Source of the DNA: an uncultured Bacteroides sp.
GTDB taxonomy: Bacteria > Bacteroidota > Bacteroidia > Bacteroidales > Bacteroidaceae
Direction of reading: 5' to 3'
DNA: 64,000 nt
NCBI RefSeq assembly: GCF_963677685.1
Contig: NZ_OY782186.1
Span: forward strand, 2,852,001 to 2,916,000
Numbering within the stretch: the stretch's first letter is position 1; each line of letters starts with the position of its first letter. The notes under the pieces are model-generated. The model was not told the DNA's origin. It made no database searches and saw only the letters and a list, made by a program, of their open reading frames with translations. This document shows positions 8,314 to 18,275 of the stretch, piece after piece. The position numbers and the translations under genes are program-made.

Positions 8314-10305
8314 CTATTTTCTTACTTTCTTAAATTTATAAATAGCAAACGTATACGGTTCCAATTGTGCATCTAATGCTGTTCCAGTAATGGAGATGGG
8401 CATTGTTGTTCGAGGCAGAATAGCATATGGATGTTCTAAGGTGTTGTCACTATCCAGTTCTGTAGAATGGAGCTTAATGCAAATGCCATCCATCAGCTTC
8501 TCATGCTTCTTTAATCCGGTGAAAGTCAATGGAACAAGCAATGCTTTATCCGTTGTATTAACCACTTTCACAATATATGAGTTTGTTGGCGCATCCCACA
8601 CCGCACTAGCAAAAAGACCATCTTGTCCTTCAGCACCGGTAACCGGCTTGCCATTCATCGTCAAAGGAATAACATTAGTACCTTTATTCTGAGAATAGAG
8701 TTGCTGTACATAATAGCTAGCCGTACGAACGGAATTCAGGTTATCAAACCAGATCATATCCGGGCGCCATTGCCAACCTTCAACATGAGCAAATAAAGGT
8801 GCATAAGTAGCCATCTGTACTACATCAGCATTACGTTCAAGTCCGGTCATAAAGGCCGCTTCAAGTAAAGAAGCATAGAAGTGGTTCCATTTCTTCCCTT
8901 TGCCATGACAAGCATATTCTCCAGCAAAAACTTTCGGACCCTTGCGATCATAATTGTCGTAACGTGCTCCCTCTTTAAGGAACCAGCTTTCAGGACGATA
9001 GAAATGCTCATCAACAAGATCAACCTTTAATCGTTTCATTTCCGGCCAGAGATATTCAAACTGTTCACCTTCAGAATTTGGTCCTGAACTACCTACTATC
9101 TTTATTTCAGGATGTGCCTTACGAATAGCTTTAATAAAAGGTTCCAGACGAGCCGGATATTCCGGTCCCCATTGTTCATTACCAATCCCTACAAATTTCA
9201 TATTGAAAGGTGCAGGATGCCCCATATCAGCACGCACTTTTCCCCATTTAGTCGTCACGGCTCCATTTGCAAATTCGATTAAATCGAGTGCATCCTGAAT
9301 ATAACTACCTAAATCACAGACAGCGACGTGTGCTTTAGGGTCTGAATTTTGAAACTGGCAAGCCAGTCCACAACTCAAAATAGGCAACGGTTCAGCTCCA
9401 ATCTCCTCGGATAGCAGAAAATATTCGTAAAAACCAAGACCGTAACTTTGATAATAGTCAGGGAAGAAACGATTCGTAAAAGTATATTGCCAGCGGTTTT
9501 CATTCAATGGTCTGTTTTCAACAGGACCTACGCTATTTTTCCAGTTATAACGAGTGTTAAGGTCTGTACCCTCAACGATACAACCGCCAGGAAAGCGAAA
9601 TACTCCGGGGTGAATATCGGCCAAGTCTTGTGCCAAATCTTTACGCAACCCATTCTCGTGCCCTTTCCACGTATCAACGGGGAAAAGTGAGATATGTTCC
9701 AGATCAATAGGACCTTTAGAATTCAAGAAAATACGAAGTGTTGATTTAGCCTCCCTCATACTGGGTTTTAGTATCACCTGATACTTTTTCCATTCTTTAG
9801 AGTCAATCACTAAATTCTGGGTCGCAAAAGCCTGATTTTCAGTATTAGAATTAACTTTTACCAATTCTATTCGAAGTTTACCCTCAGTACCACCTTCAGG
9901 CAAGCGAGCCCATACAGAAAAACGATACTCTTTACCAGCCTTTACTCCTATACCAAAAAAGCCTTCATTATCCAATCCCGTATGTTTATGCGGGTGCCCG
10001 GGATCAGATAGACGAACATAATGCGGATTACGATCAAAAGGTCCATCATCTTTCACTGTGACTTTACCATACGTGTTCCACCCCATTAGATGTTGAGGAA
10101 ACTCAAAAGAACGATTTTTAACCAATTCAGCATACAGCCCACCATCAGCAGCATAATTGATGTCCTCAAAAAAGAGTCCATACATAGTAGGCTGAATCTT
10201 TGCCCCTAGTTTTTTCGTTTGAATAACCAATTCATTTGTTTGTGCACTCAAAGAAAGAGTAGCTGACAAAACCAAAGAACCTAACAACGTTTTGTGCATT
10301 CTCAT
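8314..10305 (-). CDS. Alpha-L-arabinofuranosidase, GH51 (long, with N-terminal carbohydrate-binding-like domain)
   Basis: Releases terminal L-arabinofuranose from arabinan or arabinoxylan oligosaccharides. I start it at MRMHKTLLG because that places a signal peptide (about 22 residues, ending LSAQ) at the N-terminus; the open frame extends 11 codons further. A beta-sandwich-like domain (about 60-200) precedes the GH51 barrel. The acid/base Glu lies in VGIGNEQWGPEYP and the nucleophile Glu in VFAGEYACHG. It is predicted periplasmic, transcribed divergently from the arabinose operon, and distinct from the 512-aa GH51 downstream. Confidence 0.92.
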   Translation of the reverse strand: MRMHKTLLGSLVLSATLSLSAQTNELVIQTKKLGAKIQPTMYGLFFEDINYAADGGLYAELVKNRSFEFPQHLMGWNTYGKVTVKDDGPFDRNPHYVRLSDPGHPHKHTGLDNEGFFGIGVKAGKEYRFSVWARLPEGGTEGKLRIELVKVNSNTENQAFATQNLVIDSKEWKKYQVILKPSMREAKSTLRIFLNSKGPIDLEHISLFPVDTWKGHENGLRKDLAQDLADIHPGVFRFPGGCIVEGTDLNTRYNWKNSVGPVENRPLNENRWQYTFTNRFFPDYYQSYGLGFYEYFLLSEEIGAEPLPILSCGLACQFQNSDPKAHVAVCDLGSYIQDALDLIEFANGAVTTKWGKVRADMGHPAPFNMKFVGIGNEQWGPEYPARLEPFIKAIRKAHPEIKIVGSSGPNSEGEQFEYLWPEMKRLKVDLVDEHFYRPESWFLKEGARYDNYDRKGPKVFAGEYACHGKGKKWNHFYASLLEAAFMTGLERNADVVQMATYAPLFAHVEGWQWRPDMIWFDNLNSVRTASYYVQQLYSQNKGTNVIPLTMNGKPVTGAEGQDGLFASAVWDAPTNSYIVKVVNTTDKALLVPLTFTGLKKHEKLMDGICIKLHSTELDSDNTLEHPYAILPRTTMPISITGTALDAQLEPYTFAIYKFKKVRK

Positions 10306-10405
10306 AATTCTACATTTATATAATTCAACATTATGCATTTTATTTCAATATTGGGTAATCAAGTAGAAAGATATAATTTCAACCTGATATCTCCCATCAA
10401 GTTGG

Positions 10406-10413
10406 CAAATATA
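10406..10413 (-). promoter_or_regulatory. Bacteroidetes -7 box for the divergent GH51 gene
   Basis: TATATTTG on the minus strand, about 100 nt before the GH51 start. The 350-nt divergent region (10306-10658) also contains ATGTT-GCAT-AACAT, a possible regulator half-site pair. No operator can be assigned to AraR with confidence. Confidence 0.5.
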
Positions 10414-10658
10414 ATCATATTTTCAACAATTACCTTCTCGAAAACAACTCCACTCTTTCTCATTTCAATTTCTCTTTATTATAATACAGTTAATAATCAA
10501 AAAAGGATATAAAGTATAATCAATTTACCTTTTCATAAAATTTTAATTCATGTTGCATAACATATTATAGAAATAAACAAAATAAATAATAAGTGTTACT
10601 TTTACACCCAATAAGTTTAGTAGCTCGTTTAAATCCTATCACTCTAAAAACGGAAAAC

Positions 10659-11798
10659 ATGAAAAAACAATTATTATCAATCGGTATTATTGCATTGACA
10701 CTGATCTCATGCAAGACTACAACTAAAAATGAATTAACCCTATCGGGATTAAATCCAAAGAACTTCCAAAAAGAGGTCAACCAAATGCCAGTTAATCTCT
10801 ATACCTTAACAAACAAAGCAGGCATGGAAGTTTGTATTACCAATTTTGGAGGACGTATTGTATCTATTATGGTTCCTGACAAAGAAGGAAAAATGAAAGA
10901 TGTCGTTCTTGGTTTTGACAGCATAGCTGATTATGTAAATATACCAAGCGACTTCGGTGCTTCAATCGGTCGTTATGCCAACCGTATAAAAGATGGAAGA
11001 ATGGTTATTGACGGCAAAACAATACAACTTCCACAGAACAATTTTGGGCATTGCTTACATGGTGGCCCTAAAGGATGGCAATATCAAGTATATGAAGCAA
11101 AACCCATCAACGCACACAAACTAGAATTAATACGCAACTCTCCTGACGGAGATGAAAACTTTCCAGGAAATGTAGTAGCCAAAGTAACTTATACTTTAAC
11201 TGACGATAATGCTATTGATATCAAATATGAAGCAACAACAGATAAAAAAACGGTAATCAATATGACTAACCACTCATATTTTAACCTGTCTGGAAACCCT
11301 GAGTTGCCAATAACCGACAATATATTATATGTAAATGCTGATAAATTCACTCCGGTTGACAGTACTTATATGACTACAGGTGAAATATTACCGGTAACGA
11401 ATACTCCAATGGATTTCACTACTCCTAAGCCTATAGGTAAAGACATTACGGATTATTCTTATCCACAAATAAAGAATGGCAATGGATATGACCATAACTG
11501 GGTATTAAATACTGCTGGAGATATCAAACAGATAGCAGCAAAATTATCTTCTCCTGTTAGCGGTATAACTTTAGAAGTGTATACTGATGAACCAGGTATT
11601 CAAGTTTATACAGGTAATTTTCTTGACGGAACGGTGAAAGGTAAAAAAGGTATAGCTTATAAGCAACGGACTGCAGTGTGTCTTGAAACACAGCACTACC
11701 CAGATAGTCCTAACAAACCTGAATGGCCATCGACTATTCTTGAACCGGGACAAACCTATCACAGCCATTGTATATTCAAATTCAGCGTAGAAAAATAA
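10659..11798 (+). CDS. Aldose 1-epimerase lipoprotein (periplasmic mutarotase)
   Basis: Mutarotase acting outside the cytoplasm, probably on arabinose or galactose before uptake. I start at the internal ATG giving MKKQLLSIGIIALTLISC, a lipoprotein signal with Cys18, rather than the longer open frame beginning 66 nt earlier. The family motifs are intact: HGGPKGW, the catalytic His in MTNHSYFNLSGN and the catalytic Glu in CLETQHYPDSPNKP. It is the first gene of the rightward arabinose operon, 26 nt before the symporter. The two mutarotases in the window therefore serve different compartments. Confidence 0.9.
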   Translation: MKKQLLSIGIIALTLISCKTTTKNELTLSGLNPKNFQKEVNQMPVNLYTLTNKAGMEVCITNFGGRIVSIMVPDKEGKMKDVVLGFDSIADYVNIPSDFGASIGRYANRIKDGRMVIDGKTIQLPQNNFGHCLHGGPKGWQYQVYEAKPINAHKLELIRNSPDGDENFPGNVVAKVTYTLTDDNAIDIKYEATTDKKTVINMTNHSYFNLSGNPELPITDNILYVNADKFTPVDSTYMTTGEILPVTNTPMDFTTPKPIGKDITDYSYPQIKNGNGYDHNWVLNTAGDIKQIAAKLSSPVSGITLEVYTDEPGIQVYTGNFLDGTVKGKKGIAYKQRTAVCLETQHYPDSPNKPEWPSTILEPGQTYHSHCIFKFSVEK

Positions 11799-11824
11799 TT
11801 ATTAACTTTAAATAAAATAAAATT

Positions 11825-13504
11825 GTGGGAACATTAGACTGGATTGTCATTGCACTATTTTCCGTTGCACTCATCGGAATCATTGTTTGGGTAGTAAAAC
11901 AAAAGCAAAATGACTCGGAAGACTACTTTTTAGGAGGTCGTGATGCAACATGGCTTGCTATAGGTGCATCTATTTTTGCCTCAAATATTGGTTCAGAACA
12001 CTTAATTGGTCTTGCTGGAGCTGGCGCATCAAGTGGTATGGCCATGGCTCATTGGGAAATACAAGGCTGGATGATCCTTATTCTAGGATGGGTATTTGTT
12101 CCATTCTATTCGCGAAGTATGGTACTTACAATGCCGGAATTTTTGGAACGTCGATACAACAAAGAATCAAGAACAATTCTATCATTAATATCTTTAGTAA
12201 GTTATGTCTTAACTAAGGTCGCCGTTACAGTATATGCCGGAGGATTAGTATTTCAACAAGTATTTGGTATCAAAGAGCTATGGGGTATTGATTTCTTCTG
12301 GATTTCAGCTATAGGTCTTGTCTTGTTAACAGCTGTATATACCATATTTGGTGGAATGAAATCAGTGCTTTACACCTCAGTTCTTCAAACCCCTATCCTC
12401 TTAGCAGGCTCTATTATTATTCTTGTGCTTGGGCTTAAAGCAGTAGGTGGATGGGAAGAAGTCTTAGCAACCTGCGGTGCCACTCCGGTTAATGAGTATG
12501 GAAATACCATGGTAAATTTGATACGTAGCAACAATGATCCAGATTTCCCATGGTTAGGTGCATTAATAGGCTCATCAATTATCGGATTCTGGTATTGGTG
12601 TACAGATCAATTCATAGTACAACGTGTACTTTCAGGCAAAAATGAAAAGGAAGCACGCCGCGGTTCTATCTTCGGTGCATATCTAAAATTATTGCCTGTA
12701 TTCCTATTTCTTATCCCAGGTATGATTGCCTTTACCATGTCTCAAAAAGGTGTTATGATAAATGGTGTACAATATGTATTGCCTTCAGCTGATGCTGCTT
12801 TTCCTTCATTGGTAGCTAAATTGCTTCCTGCCGGAGTAAAAGGACTTGTTGTTTGTGGTATCCTTGCTGCCTTAATGAGTTCATTAGCTTCTCTATTTAA
12901 CTCTTCAGCAATGCTCTTCACTATTGATTTTTATAAAAGATTCAAGCCTAATACTCCTGAGAAAAAGTTAGTGAGAATAGGCCAGATAGCAACAGTAGTA
13001 ATTGTTATATTAGGCATACTATGGATTCCTATCATGAAAAGTATTGGTGATGTACTTTACAATTATCTACAAGATGTACAATCAGTGCTGGCTCCGGGTA
13101 TCGCAGCTGCCTTCTTAATGGGTATTACATGGAAACGTACTTCTGCCAAAGGCGGTATGTGGGGACTACTTTCAGGATTCATAATTGGTCTCACCCGCCT
13201 AGGAGCTAAAGTATATTATACTACCATCGGTACTAACGCAGGCGAATCAATGTTCAAAAGCTTATTTTACGATTTGAACTGGCTGTTTTTCTGCGGATGG
13301 ATGCTCCTATTCTGTATCATTGTTGTAATAATAGTTAGTTTATTCACCAAAGCACCAGATCCTGCTAAAATTCAAGGTTTAGTATTTGGTTCCTCAACAG
13401 CGGAGCAAAAAGCTATATCAAGAGCAAGCTGGAATCATTGGGATGTTATTCACACAATTATAATATTAGGCTTCACAGCGGCATTCTATTGGTACTTCTG
13501 GTAA
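11825..13504 (+). CDS. Sodium:solute symporter (SSS family), probable arabinose transporter
   Basis: A 559-aa inner-membrane protein with about 14 hydrophobic helices and SSS/SGLT features: the early DYFLGGRD motif (about 33-40), ASNIGSEHLIG, and a helix-rich C-terminus. The apparent start codon is GTG (11825-11827), just before GGAACATTAGAC; no ATG gives a sensible N-terminus. It lies between the lipoprotein mutarotase and araR-araDAB, so L-arabinose is the likely substrate, co-transported with sodium. Substrate is inferred from context. Confidence 0.9.
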   Translation: MGTLDWIVIALFSVALIGIIVWVVKQKQNDSEDYFLGGRDATWLAIGASIFASNIGSEHLIGLAGAGASSGMAMAHWEIQGWMILILGWVFVPFYSRSMVLTMPEFLERRYNKESRTILSLISLVSYVLTKVAVTVYAGGLVFQQVFGIKELWGIDFFWISAIGLVLLTAVYTIFGGMKSVLYTSVLQTPILLAGSIIILVLGLKAVGGWEEVLATCGATPVNEYGNTMVNLIRSNNDPDFPWLGALIGSSIIGFWYWCTDQFIVQRVLSGKNEKEARRGSIFGAYLKLLPVFLFLIPGMIAFTMSQKGVMINGVQYVLPSADAAFPSLVAKLLPAGVKGLVVCGILAALMSSLASLFNSSAMLFTIDFYKRFKPNTPEKKLVRIGQIATVVIVILGILWIPIMKSIGDVLYNYLQDVQSVLAPGIAAAFLMGITWKRTSAKGGMWGLLSGFIIGLTRLGAKVYYTTIGTNAGESMFKSLFYDLNWLFFCGWMLLFCIIVVIIVSLFTKAPDPAKIQGLVFGSSTAEQKAISRASWNHWDVIHTIIILGFTAAFYWYFW

Positions 13505-13528
13505 TTTCAAAACTAACTTAATTCATTA

Positions 13529-14206
13529 ATGAGTAGTTATTATAGTCATAATCCGAAATTCTATATTTCGGTAGATTGCATAATCTTTGGTTTCAGTAAA
13601 GGAGAACTTAACCTCCTTTTACTGAAACGAAATTTTGAACCAGCCATGGGTGAATGGTCTTTAATGGGAGGATTTGTTCAAGAATACGAAAGCCTTGACG
13701 ATGCAGCAAAACGAGTGCTTCATCAGCTCACCGGGCTTGAGAACGTTTATATGGAGCAAGTAGGAGCATTTGGAGAAATTGAACGTGATCCCGGAGAAAG
13801 AGTAATATCTGTGGCCTATTACGCATTGATAAACATAAATGAATACGATAAAGAATTAGTTCAAAAGCATAATGCATACTGGGCTAACATCAATCAACTT
13901 CCCTCTCTATTCTTTGACCATCCTAAAATGGTCGAACAAGCTAGAGAGTTAATGAAGAGTAAAGCAAGCAATGAACCAATAGGCTTCAACCTGTTGCCTG
14001 AGCTCTTTACTTTGAGCCAATTACAAGCATTATACGAAGCCATCTATGGAGAAGCATTGGACAAGCGAAACTTCCGAAAAAGAGTGGCTGAAATGGATTT
14101 CATTGAAAAAACAGATGAGATAGATAAATCAGGATCAAGGCGAGGAGCTTTTCTCTATAAATTCAACAGAAAAGCTTATCGTAAAGATCCCAAATTTAAA
14201 TTATAA
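13529..14206 (+). CDS. araR: NUDIX-related transcriptional regulator AraR
   Basis: A 225-aa protein with an N-terminal NUDIX-fold domain (about 10-145) and a C-terminal winged-helix segment (about 155-225, with [17 protein letters not shown]). The NUDIX box is degenerate ([18 protein letters not shown]): it lacks the REXXEE catalytic acids, so it should bind rather than hydrolyse ligand. This matches the Bacteroides AraR described for arabinose catabolism, an arabinose-responsive repressor unrelated to AraC or GntR-type AraR. It sits directly upstream of araD (4-nt gap). Confidence 0.9.
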   Translation: MSSYYSHNPKFYISVDCIIFGFSKGELNLLLLKRNFEPAMGEWSLMGGFVQEYESLDDAAKRVLHQLTGLENVYMEQVGAFGEIERDPGERVISVAYYALININEYDKELVQKHNAYWANINQLPSLFFDHPKMVEQARELMKSKASNEPIGFNLLPELFTLSQLQALYEAIYGEALDKRNFRKRVAEMDFIEKTDEIDKSGSRRGAFLYKFNRKAYRKDPKFKL

Positions 14207-14210
14207 ATAT

Positions 14211-14897
14211 ATGCTAGAAGCTTTAAAAGAAAAAGTATTCCATGCCAATTTGGAGTTAGTAAAACACGGATTGGTCATATTTACATGGGGAAATGTGTCA
14301 GCTATTGATCGTGAAAGTGGATTGGTAGTCATCAAACCAAGTGGAGTATCTTATGATGATATGAAAGCTGAAGATATGGTCGTGGTAGACCTTAATGGGA
14401 AAGTGGTGGAAGGGAAACTTAAACCTTCTTCAGACACTCCTACTCATGTAATTTTATATAAAGCCTTTCCTGAAATCGGAGGTGTGGTACACACCCACTC
14501 TACATATGCCACAGCGTGGGCACAAGCAGGTATTGATCTTCCTAATATTGGAACAACTCATGCCGATTATTTCCACGATGCAATTCCCTGCACTGAGGAT
14601 ATGACAAAAGAAGAAGTAAATGGCGCTTATGAACTGGAAACAGGCAACGTCATTGTAAAAAGGTTCGAAGGGGTAAATCCAGTACATACTCCAGGAGTAC
14701 TTGTAAAAAATCACGGTCCTTTCTCTTGGGGAAAAGATGCGAATGATGCGGTACATAATGCTGTTGTAATGGAGCAAGTAGCTAAAATGGCTAGCATTTC
14801 TTTTGCAGTAAATCCTCAATTAACGATGAACCCCTTATTAGTCGAAAAACATTTCAACCGTAAACATGGGCCAAACGCTTATTATGGACAGAAATAA
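14211..14897 (+). CDS. araD: L-ribulose-5-phosphate 4-epimerase
   Basis: Converts L-ribulose-5-phosphate into D-xylulose-5-phosphate by a retro-aldol mechanism using a divalent metal. It is a class II aldolase-fold protein of 228 aa. Visible motifs are GNVSAID and KPSGVSYD in the phosphate-binding region, [10 protein letters not shown], the metal-binding [12 protein letters not shown] (His pair near residues 95-97), and the third His in NHGPFSWG. It follows araR by 4 nt and precedes araA by 31 nt in one operon. Confidence 0.96.
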   Translation: MLEALKEKVFHANLELVKHGLVIFTWGNVSAIDRESGLVVIKPSGVSYDDMKAEDMVVVDLNGKVVEGKLKPSSDTPTHVILYKAFPEIGGVVHTHSTYATAWAQAGIDLPNIGTTHADYFHDAIPCTEDMTKEEVNGAYELETGNVIVKRFEGVNPVHTPGVLVKNHGPFSWGKDANDAVHNAVVMEQVAKMASISFAVNPQLTMNPLLVEKHFNRKHGPNAYYGQK

Positions 14898-14928
14898 AAT
14901 ATAAATAACAATTTAAAATATACAAATT

Positions 14929-16431
14929 ATGGCATTCGAAAATTATGAAGTATGGTTCGTTACAGGAGCTCAGCTTTTGTACGGAGGCGATGCAGTTATT
15001 GCAGTAGACGCACACTCTAATGAAATAGTTAAAGGCTTGAATAATTCAGGCAATTTACCTATAAAAGTGGTTTATAAAGGTACAGTAAATTCAGCAAAAG
15101 AGGTAACTGAGACTTTTAAAGCTGCTAATAATGAAGATAAATGTGTCGGCGTTATTACTTGGATGCACACTTTCTCTCCTGCCAAAATGTGGATTCACGG
15201 ATTGCAGGAATTGAAAAAACCATTATTGCATTTCCATACTCAATTCAATAAAGAAATTCCATGGGAAACAATGGATATGGATTTTATGAACTTGAACCAA
15301 TCAGCGCATGGTGACCGTGAATTTGGTCATATGGTAACTCGTATGCGTAAAAATCGCAAAGTAGTTGTAGGGCACTGGCAAGATGCTGAAGCTCAAGCAA
15401 AAATAGCTGTATGGATGAGAGTTTCAGCTGGTTGGGCAGATGCACAAGATATGCGCATCATTCGTTTTGGAGATCAAATGAATAATGTTGCAGTTACCGA
15501 TGGAGATAAAGTAGAAGCAGAAATGCGTCTAGGCTATCATGTAGATTATTATCCAATAGCAAATCTCGTAGCCGTATTAAATCAAGTAACTGACGAAGAT
15601 ATTCAAAAATTAGTTGCTACTTACGAAAAGGAATATACTATTACCGAAGAACAAAAAAAAGATGCTCATTTCGTTAAACAGATAAAAGAAGCTGCACGTG
15701 GAGAAATAGCTCTTCGTCGTTTTCTTTCTGAAAAGGGAGCAAAAGCTTTCACTACAAATTTCGATGACCTAGCCGGAATTGACCAACTACCAGGACTTGC
15801 ATGCCAACGTTTGATGGCTGAAGGTTATGGTTTCGGTGCTGAAGGTGACTGGAAAACAGCTGCTCTCTTCCGCACAATGTGGTTTATGGGGCAAGGTCTT
15901 CCTAAAGGTTGCTCATTCCTCGAAGATTATACATTGAATTTTGATGGAGAAAAGAGCGCTATTCTACAAGCTCATATGCTAGAAGTATGTCCTTTAATAG
16001 CTGAGCATAAACCTAAATTAGAAGTTCATCCATTAGGAATCGGTGGAAAAAATGATCCAGCTCGTTTAGTATTCACCTCAAAACAAGGAGAAGGTGTAGC
16101 AGCAACAATCGTAGACATGGGTAACCGTTTTCGCCTCATTGTTAACAAAGTAGACTGTATCAAGAGTAAAGAGTTGCCAAAACTTCCGGTAGCTTCTTCT
16201 TTATGGATTCCTCAACCGAACTTGGAAATTGGAGCAGCTGCATGGATATTGGCAGGTGGAACACACCATACCAGCTTCTCCTACGACTTAACTGTTGAAT
16301 ACTTAGAAGATTATGCTGAAATAGCAGGTATTGAGATGGTTGTAATTGATAACAACACTACAATTAGCGAATTTAAAAAAGAACTTCGCATGAACGAGAT
16401 ATATTACATGTTAAACAAAGCTCTTTGCTAA
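14929..16431 (+). CDS. araA: L-arabinose isomerase
   Basis: Isomerises L-arabinose to L-ribulose using a metal ion (Mn2+ in the family). At 500 aa it has the usual length. Typical stretches are VWFVTGAQLLYG at the N-terminus, WMHTFSPAKMWIHGL, LNQSAHGDREFGHM, and C-terminal HPLGIGGKNDPARLVF and GGTHHTSFSYDL, which supply metal-binding Glu and His residues. It is the first enzyme of the pathway and is encoded between araD and araB, with 10 nt to araB. Confidence 0.97.
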   Translation: MAFENYEVWFVTGAQLLYGGDAVIAVDAHSNEIVKGLNNSGNLPIKVVYKGTVNSAKEVTETFKAANNEDKCVGVITWMHTFSPAKMWIHGLQELKKPLLHFHTQFNKEIPWETMDMDFMNLNQSAHGDREFGHMVTRMRKNRKVVVGHWQDAEAQAKIAVWMRVSAGWADAQDMRIIRFGDQMNNVAVTDGDKVEAEMRLGYHVDYYPIANLVAVLNQVTDEDIQKLVATYEKEYTITEEQKKDAHFVKQIKEAARGEIALRRFLSEKGAKAFTTNFDDLAGIDQLPGLACQRLMAEGYGFGAEGDWKTAALFRTMWFMGQGLPKGCSFLEDYTLNFDGEKSAILQAHMLEVCPLIAEHKPKLEVHPLGIGGKNDPARLVFTSKQGEGVAATIVDMGNRFRLIVNKVDCIKSKELPKLPVASSLWIPQPNLEIGAAAWILAGGTHHTSFSYDLTVEYLEDYAEIAGIEMVVIDNNTTISEFKKELRMNEIYYMLNKALC

Positions 16432-16441
16432 ATAATTAATT

Positions 16442-18112
16442 ATGGATAAATTCGTCATAGGACTTGATTATGGCAGCGATTCTGCCCGTGCACTTATAGT
16501 AAATGCATTAACAGGAGAGACATTAGCCACGTCAGTTAAATATTATCCCCGATGGCAAAAAGGATTGTACTGCAATCCTGCCATTAACCAATATCGTCAA
16601 CATCCGCAGGACTATATTGATGTACTAGAAGCTACCGTAAAAGAAGCATTAGCTGCTTGTCCTTCTGGTACTGCTGAAAAAGTTATTGGTATTGCGTTTG
16701 ATACAACAGGAAGTACTCCTGCTTTTACAGATTCTACAGGTACTCCATTAGCTTTATTACCGGAGTTTTCTGAAAATCCGAACGCTATGTTTGTATTATG
16801 GAAAGACCATACAGCCATTAAAGAAGCTGCTGAAGTAAACAAACTTTGTGCTAATTGGAAAATTGATTATACGGCTTATGAAGGAGGTATTTATTCTTCT
16901 GAATGGTTTTGGGCAAAAGCACTACATGTGCTTCGCGAAGATGCAAACGTAAAAGCCAAAGCATATTCTATTGTAGAATATTGTGAATGGCTACCCGCCC
17001 TCATAACAGGAGTAACCAAAAGCGACGACATCATTCGTAGTCGCTGTGCATGCGGACATAAAGCTATGTGGCATGAAAAATGGGGAGGCCTTCCGAGTGA
17101 AGAATTTCTAACGGCACTCGATCCACTTTTAGCAGGCTTCAGAGCACGCTTATTTGAAAAAACAGAAACAGCAGAGAAACCTGTAGGCAAATTAAGTGAA
17201 GAATGGGCTAAACGTTTAGGATTAACCACTAATGTGGTAGTAGCCGGTGGAGCATTCGACTGCCACATGGGAGCAGTAGGGGCAGGAATTACGCCACGTA
17301 CATTTGTACGAGTCATCGGGACTTCTACCTGTGATATCATGGTTGCTTCATATGAAGAAATTGGTAATAAGCTCATTAAAGGAATTTGCGGTCAGGTTGA
17401 CGGTTCTGTAATACCTGGAATGATTGGATTAGAAGCTGGACAGTCAGGTTTTGGAGACATCTATGCATGGTTTAAACGAGTACTCGAGTTCCCTTTAAAA
17501 AACATTATCGGAGAAAGTTCATTGCTCGACGAAGTAACAAAAGCCAAGTTAGTGGAAGAAACTTGTGAACGTATTATTCCAGCTTTAACTAAAGAGGCAG
17601 AAAAAATACCCGTTAGTGAAAGCGCCATCATAGCAACCGATTGGATGAATGGACGTCGTACTCCAGATGCTAACCAATTGCTAAAAGGCACAATCACCGG
17701 TTTATCTTTAGCTAGTTCAGCACCACAAATATTTCGTGCATTAGTAGAAGCAACGGCTTTTGGATCAAAAGCCATTGTGGACCGTTTCAGAAATGAAGGC
17801 GTACAAATAGACAATGTCATTGGAATTGGTGGCATCGCCCTGAAATCACCATTTGTGATGCAAACGCTTAGTGACGTACTTAACATGCCTATTAAAGTTT
17901 GTAAAACAGACCAAGCTTGTGCCCTTGGTGCAGCAATGTTTGCCGCCACAGCAGCAGGAGAATATAGCAAAATAGAAGATGCTCAAAATGCCATGTCATC
18001 AGGGTTCGCTTTTGAATATTCACCCATAGCGGAGAATGCAAAAGCCTATGAAGACATATATGAGCAATATCTCAAAGTAGGACAGTTTACCGAAAAAGAA
18101 CTTTTTTCATAA
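16442..18112 (+). CDS. araB: Ribulokinase
   Basis: ATP-dependent phosphorylation of L-ribulose to L-ribulose-5-phosphate. A 556-aa FGGY-family carbohydrate kinase with the N-terminal phosphate-binding GLDYGSDSARAL (about 7-18), the substrate-binding RCACGHKAMWH region, VVAGGAFDCHMGA, and the C-terminal nucleotide-binding GGIALKSPFVMQ and ALGAAMFAA. Its position directly after araA and its length favour AraB over xylulokinase. A modest hairpin follows, then a 160-nt gap before the hydrolase genes. Confidence 0.95.
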   Translation: MDKFVIGLDYGSDSARALIVNALTGETLATSVKYYPRWQKGLYCNPAINQYRQHPQDYIDVLEATVKEALAACPSGTAEKVIGIAFDTTGSTPAFTDSTGTPLALLPEFSENPNAMFVLWKDHTAIKEAAEVNKLCANWKIDYTAYEGGIYSSEWFWAKALHVLREDANVKAKAYSIVEYCEWLPALITGVTKSDDIIRSRCACGHKAMWHEKWGGLPSEEFLTALDPLLAGFRARLFEKTETAEKPVGKLSEEWAKRLGLTTNVVVAGGAFDCHMGAVGAGITPRTFVRVIGTSTCDIMVASYEEIGNKLIKGICGQVDGSVIPGMIGLEAGQSGFGDIYAWFKRVLEFPLKNIIGESSLLDEVTKAKLVEETCERIIPALTKEAEKIPVSESAIIATDWMNGRRTPDANQLLKGTITGLSLASSAPQIFRALVEATAFGSKAIVDRFRNEGVQIDNVIGIGGIALKSPFVMQTLSDVLNMPIKVCKTDQACALGAAMFAATAAGEYSKIEDAQNAMSSGFAFEYSPIAENAKAYEDIYEQYLKVGQFTEKELFS

Positions 18113-18137
18113 ACAGCCCTTTCATATTCATTGAATG

Positions 18138-18166
18138 CAAGCGGAACATTTATTTTGTTCCGCTTG
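18138..18166 (+). terminator. Hairpin after araB (weak terminator)
   Basis: Perfect 11-bp arms (18138-18148 and 18156-18166) without a strong T-run, so it may only attenuate transcription into the hydrolase genes. Confidence 0.5.
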
Positions 18167-18275
18167 ACATTTACCTTTCTTTATCTATTCAGCCATTCGT
18201 TCATAGCGTAATTTAGAATATACGTAATGTAACGCCCAAAGTAATGCATAGCCAATCCATATATAATTTCACACT

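Noticed and set aside
13529..14206. AraR as a NUDIX hydrolase
   Set aside because: The catalytic NUDIX box is degenerate and a winged-helix segment follows; its location in the arabinose operon fits a regulator.
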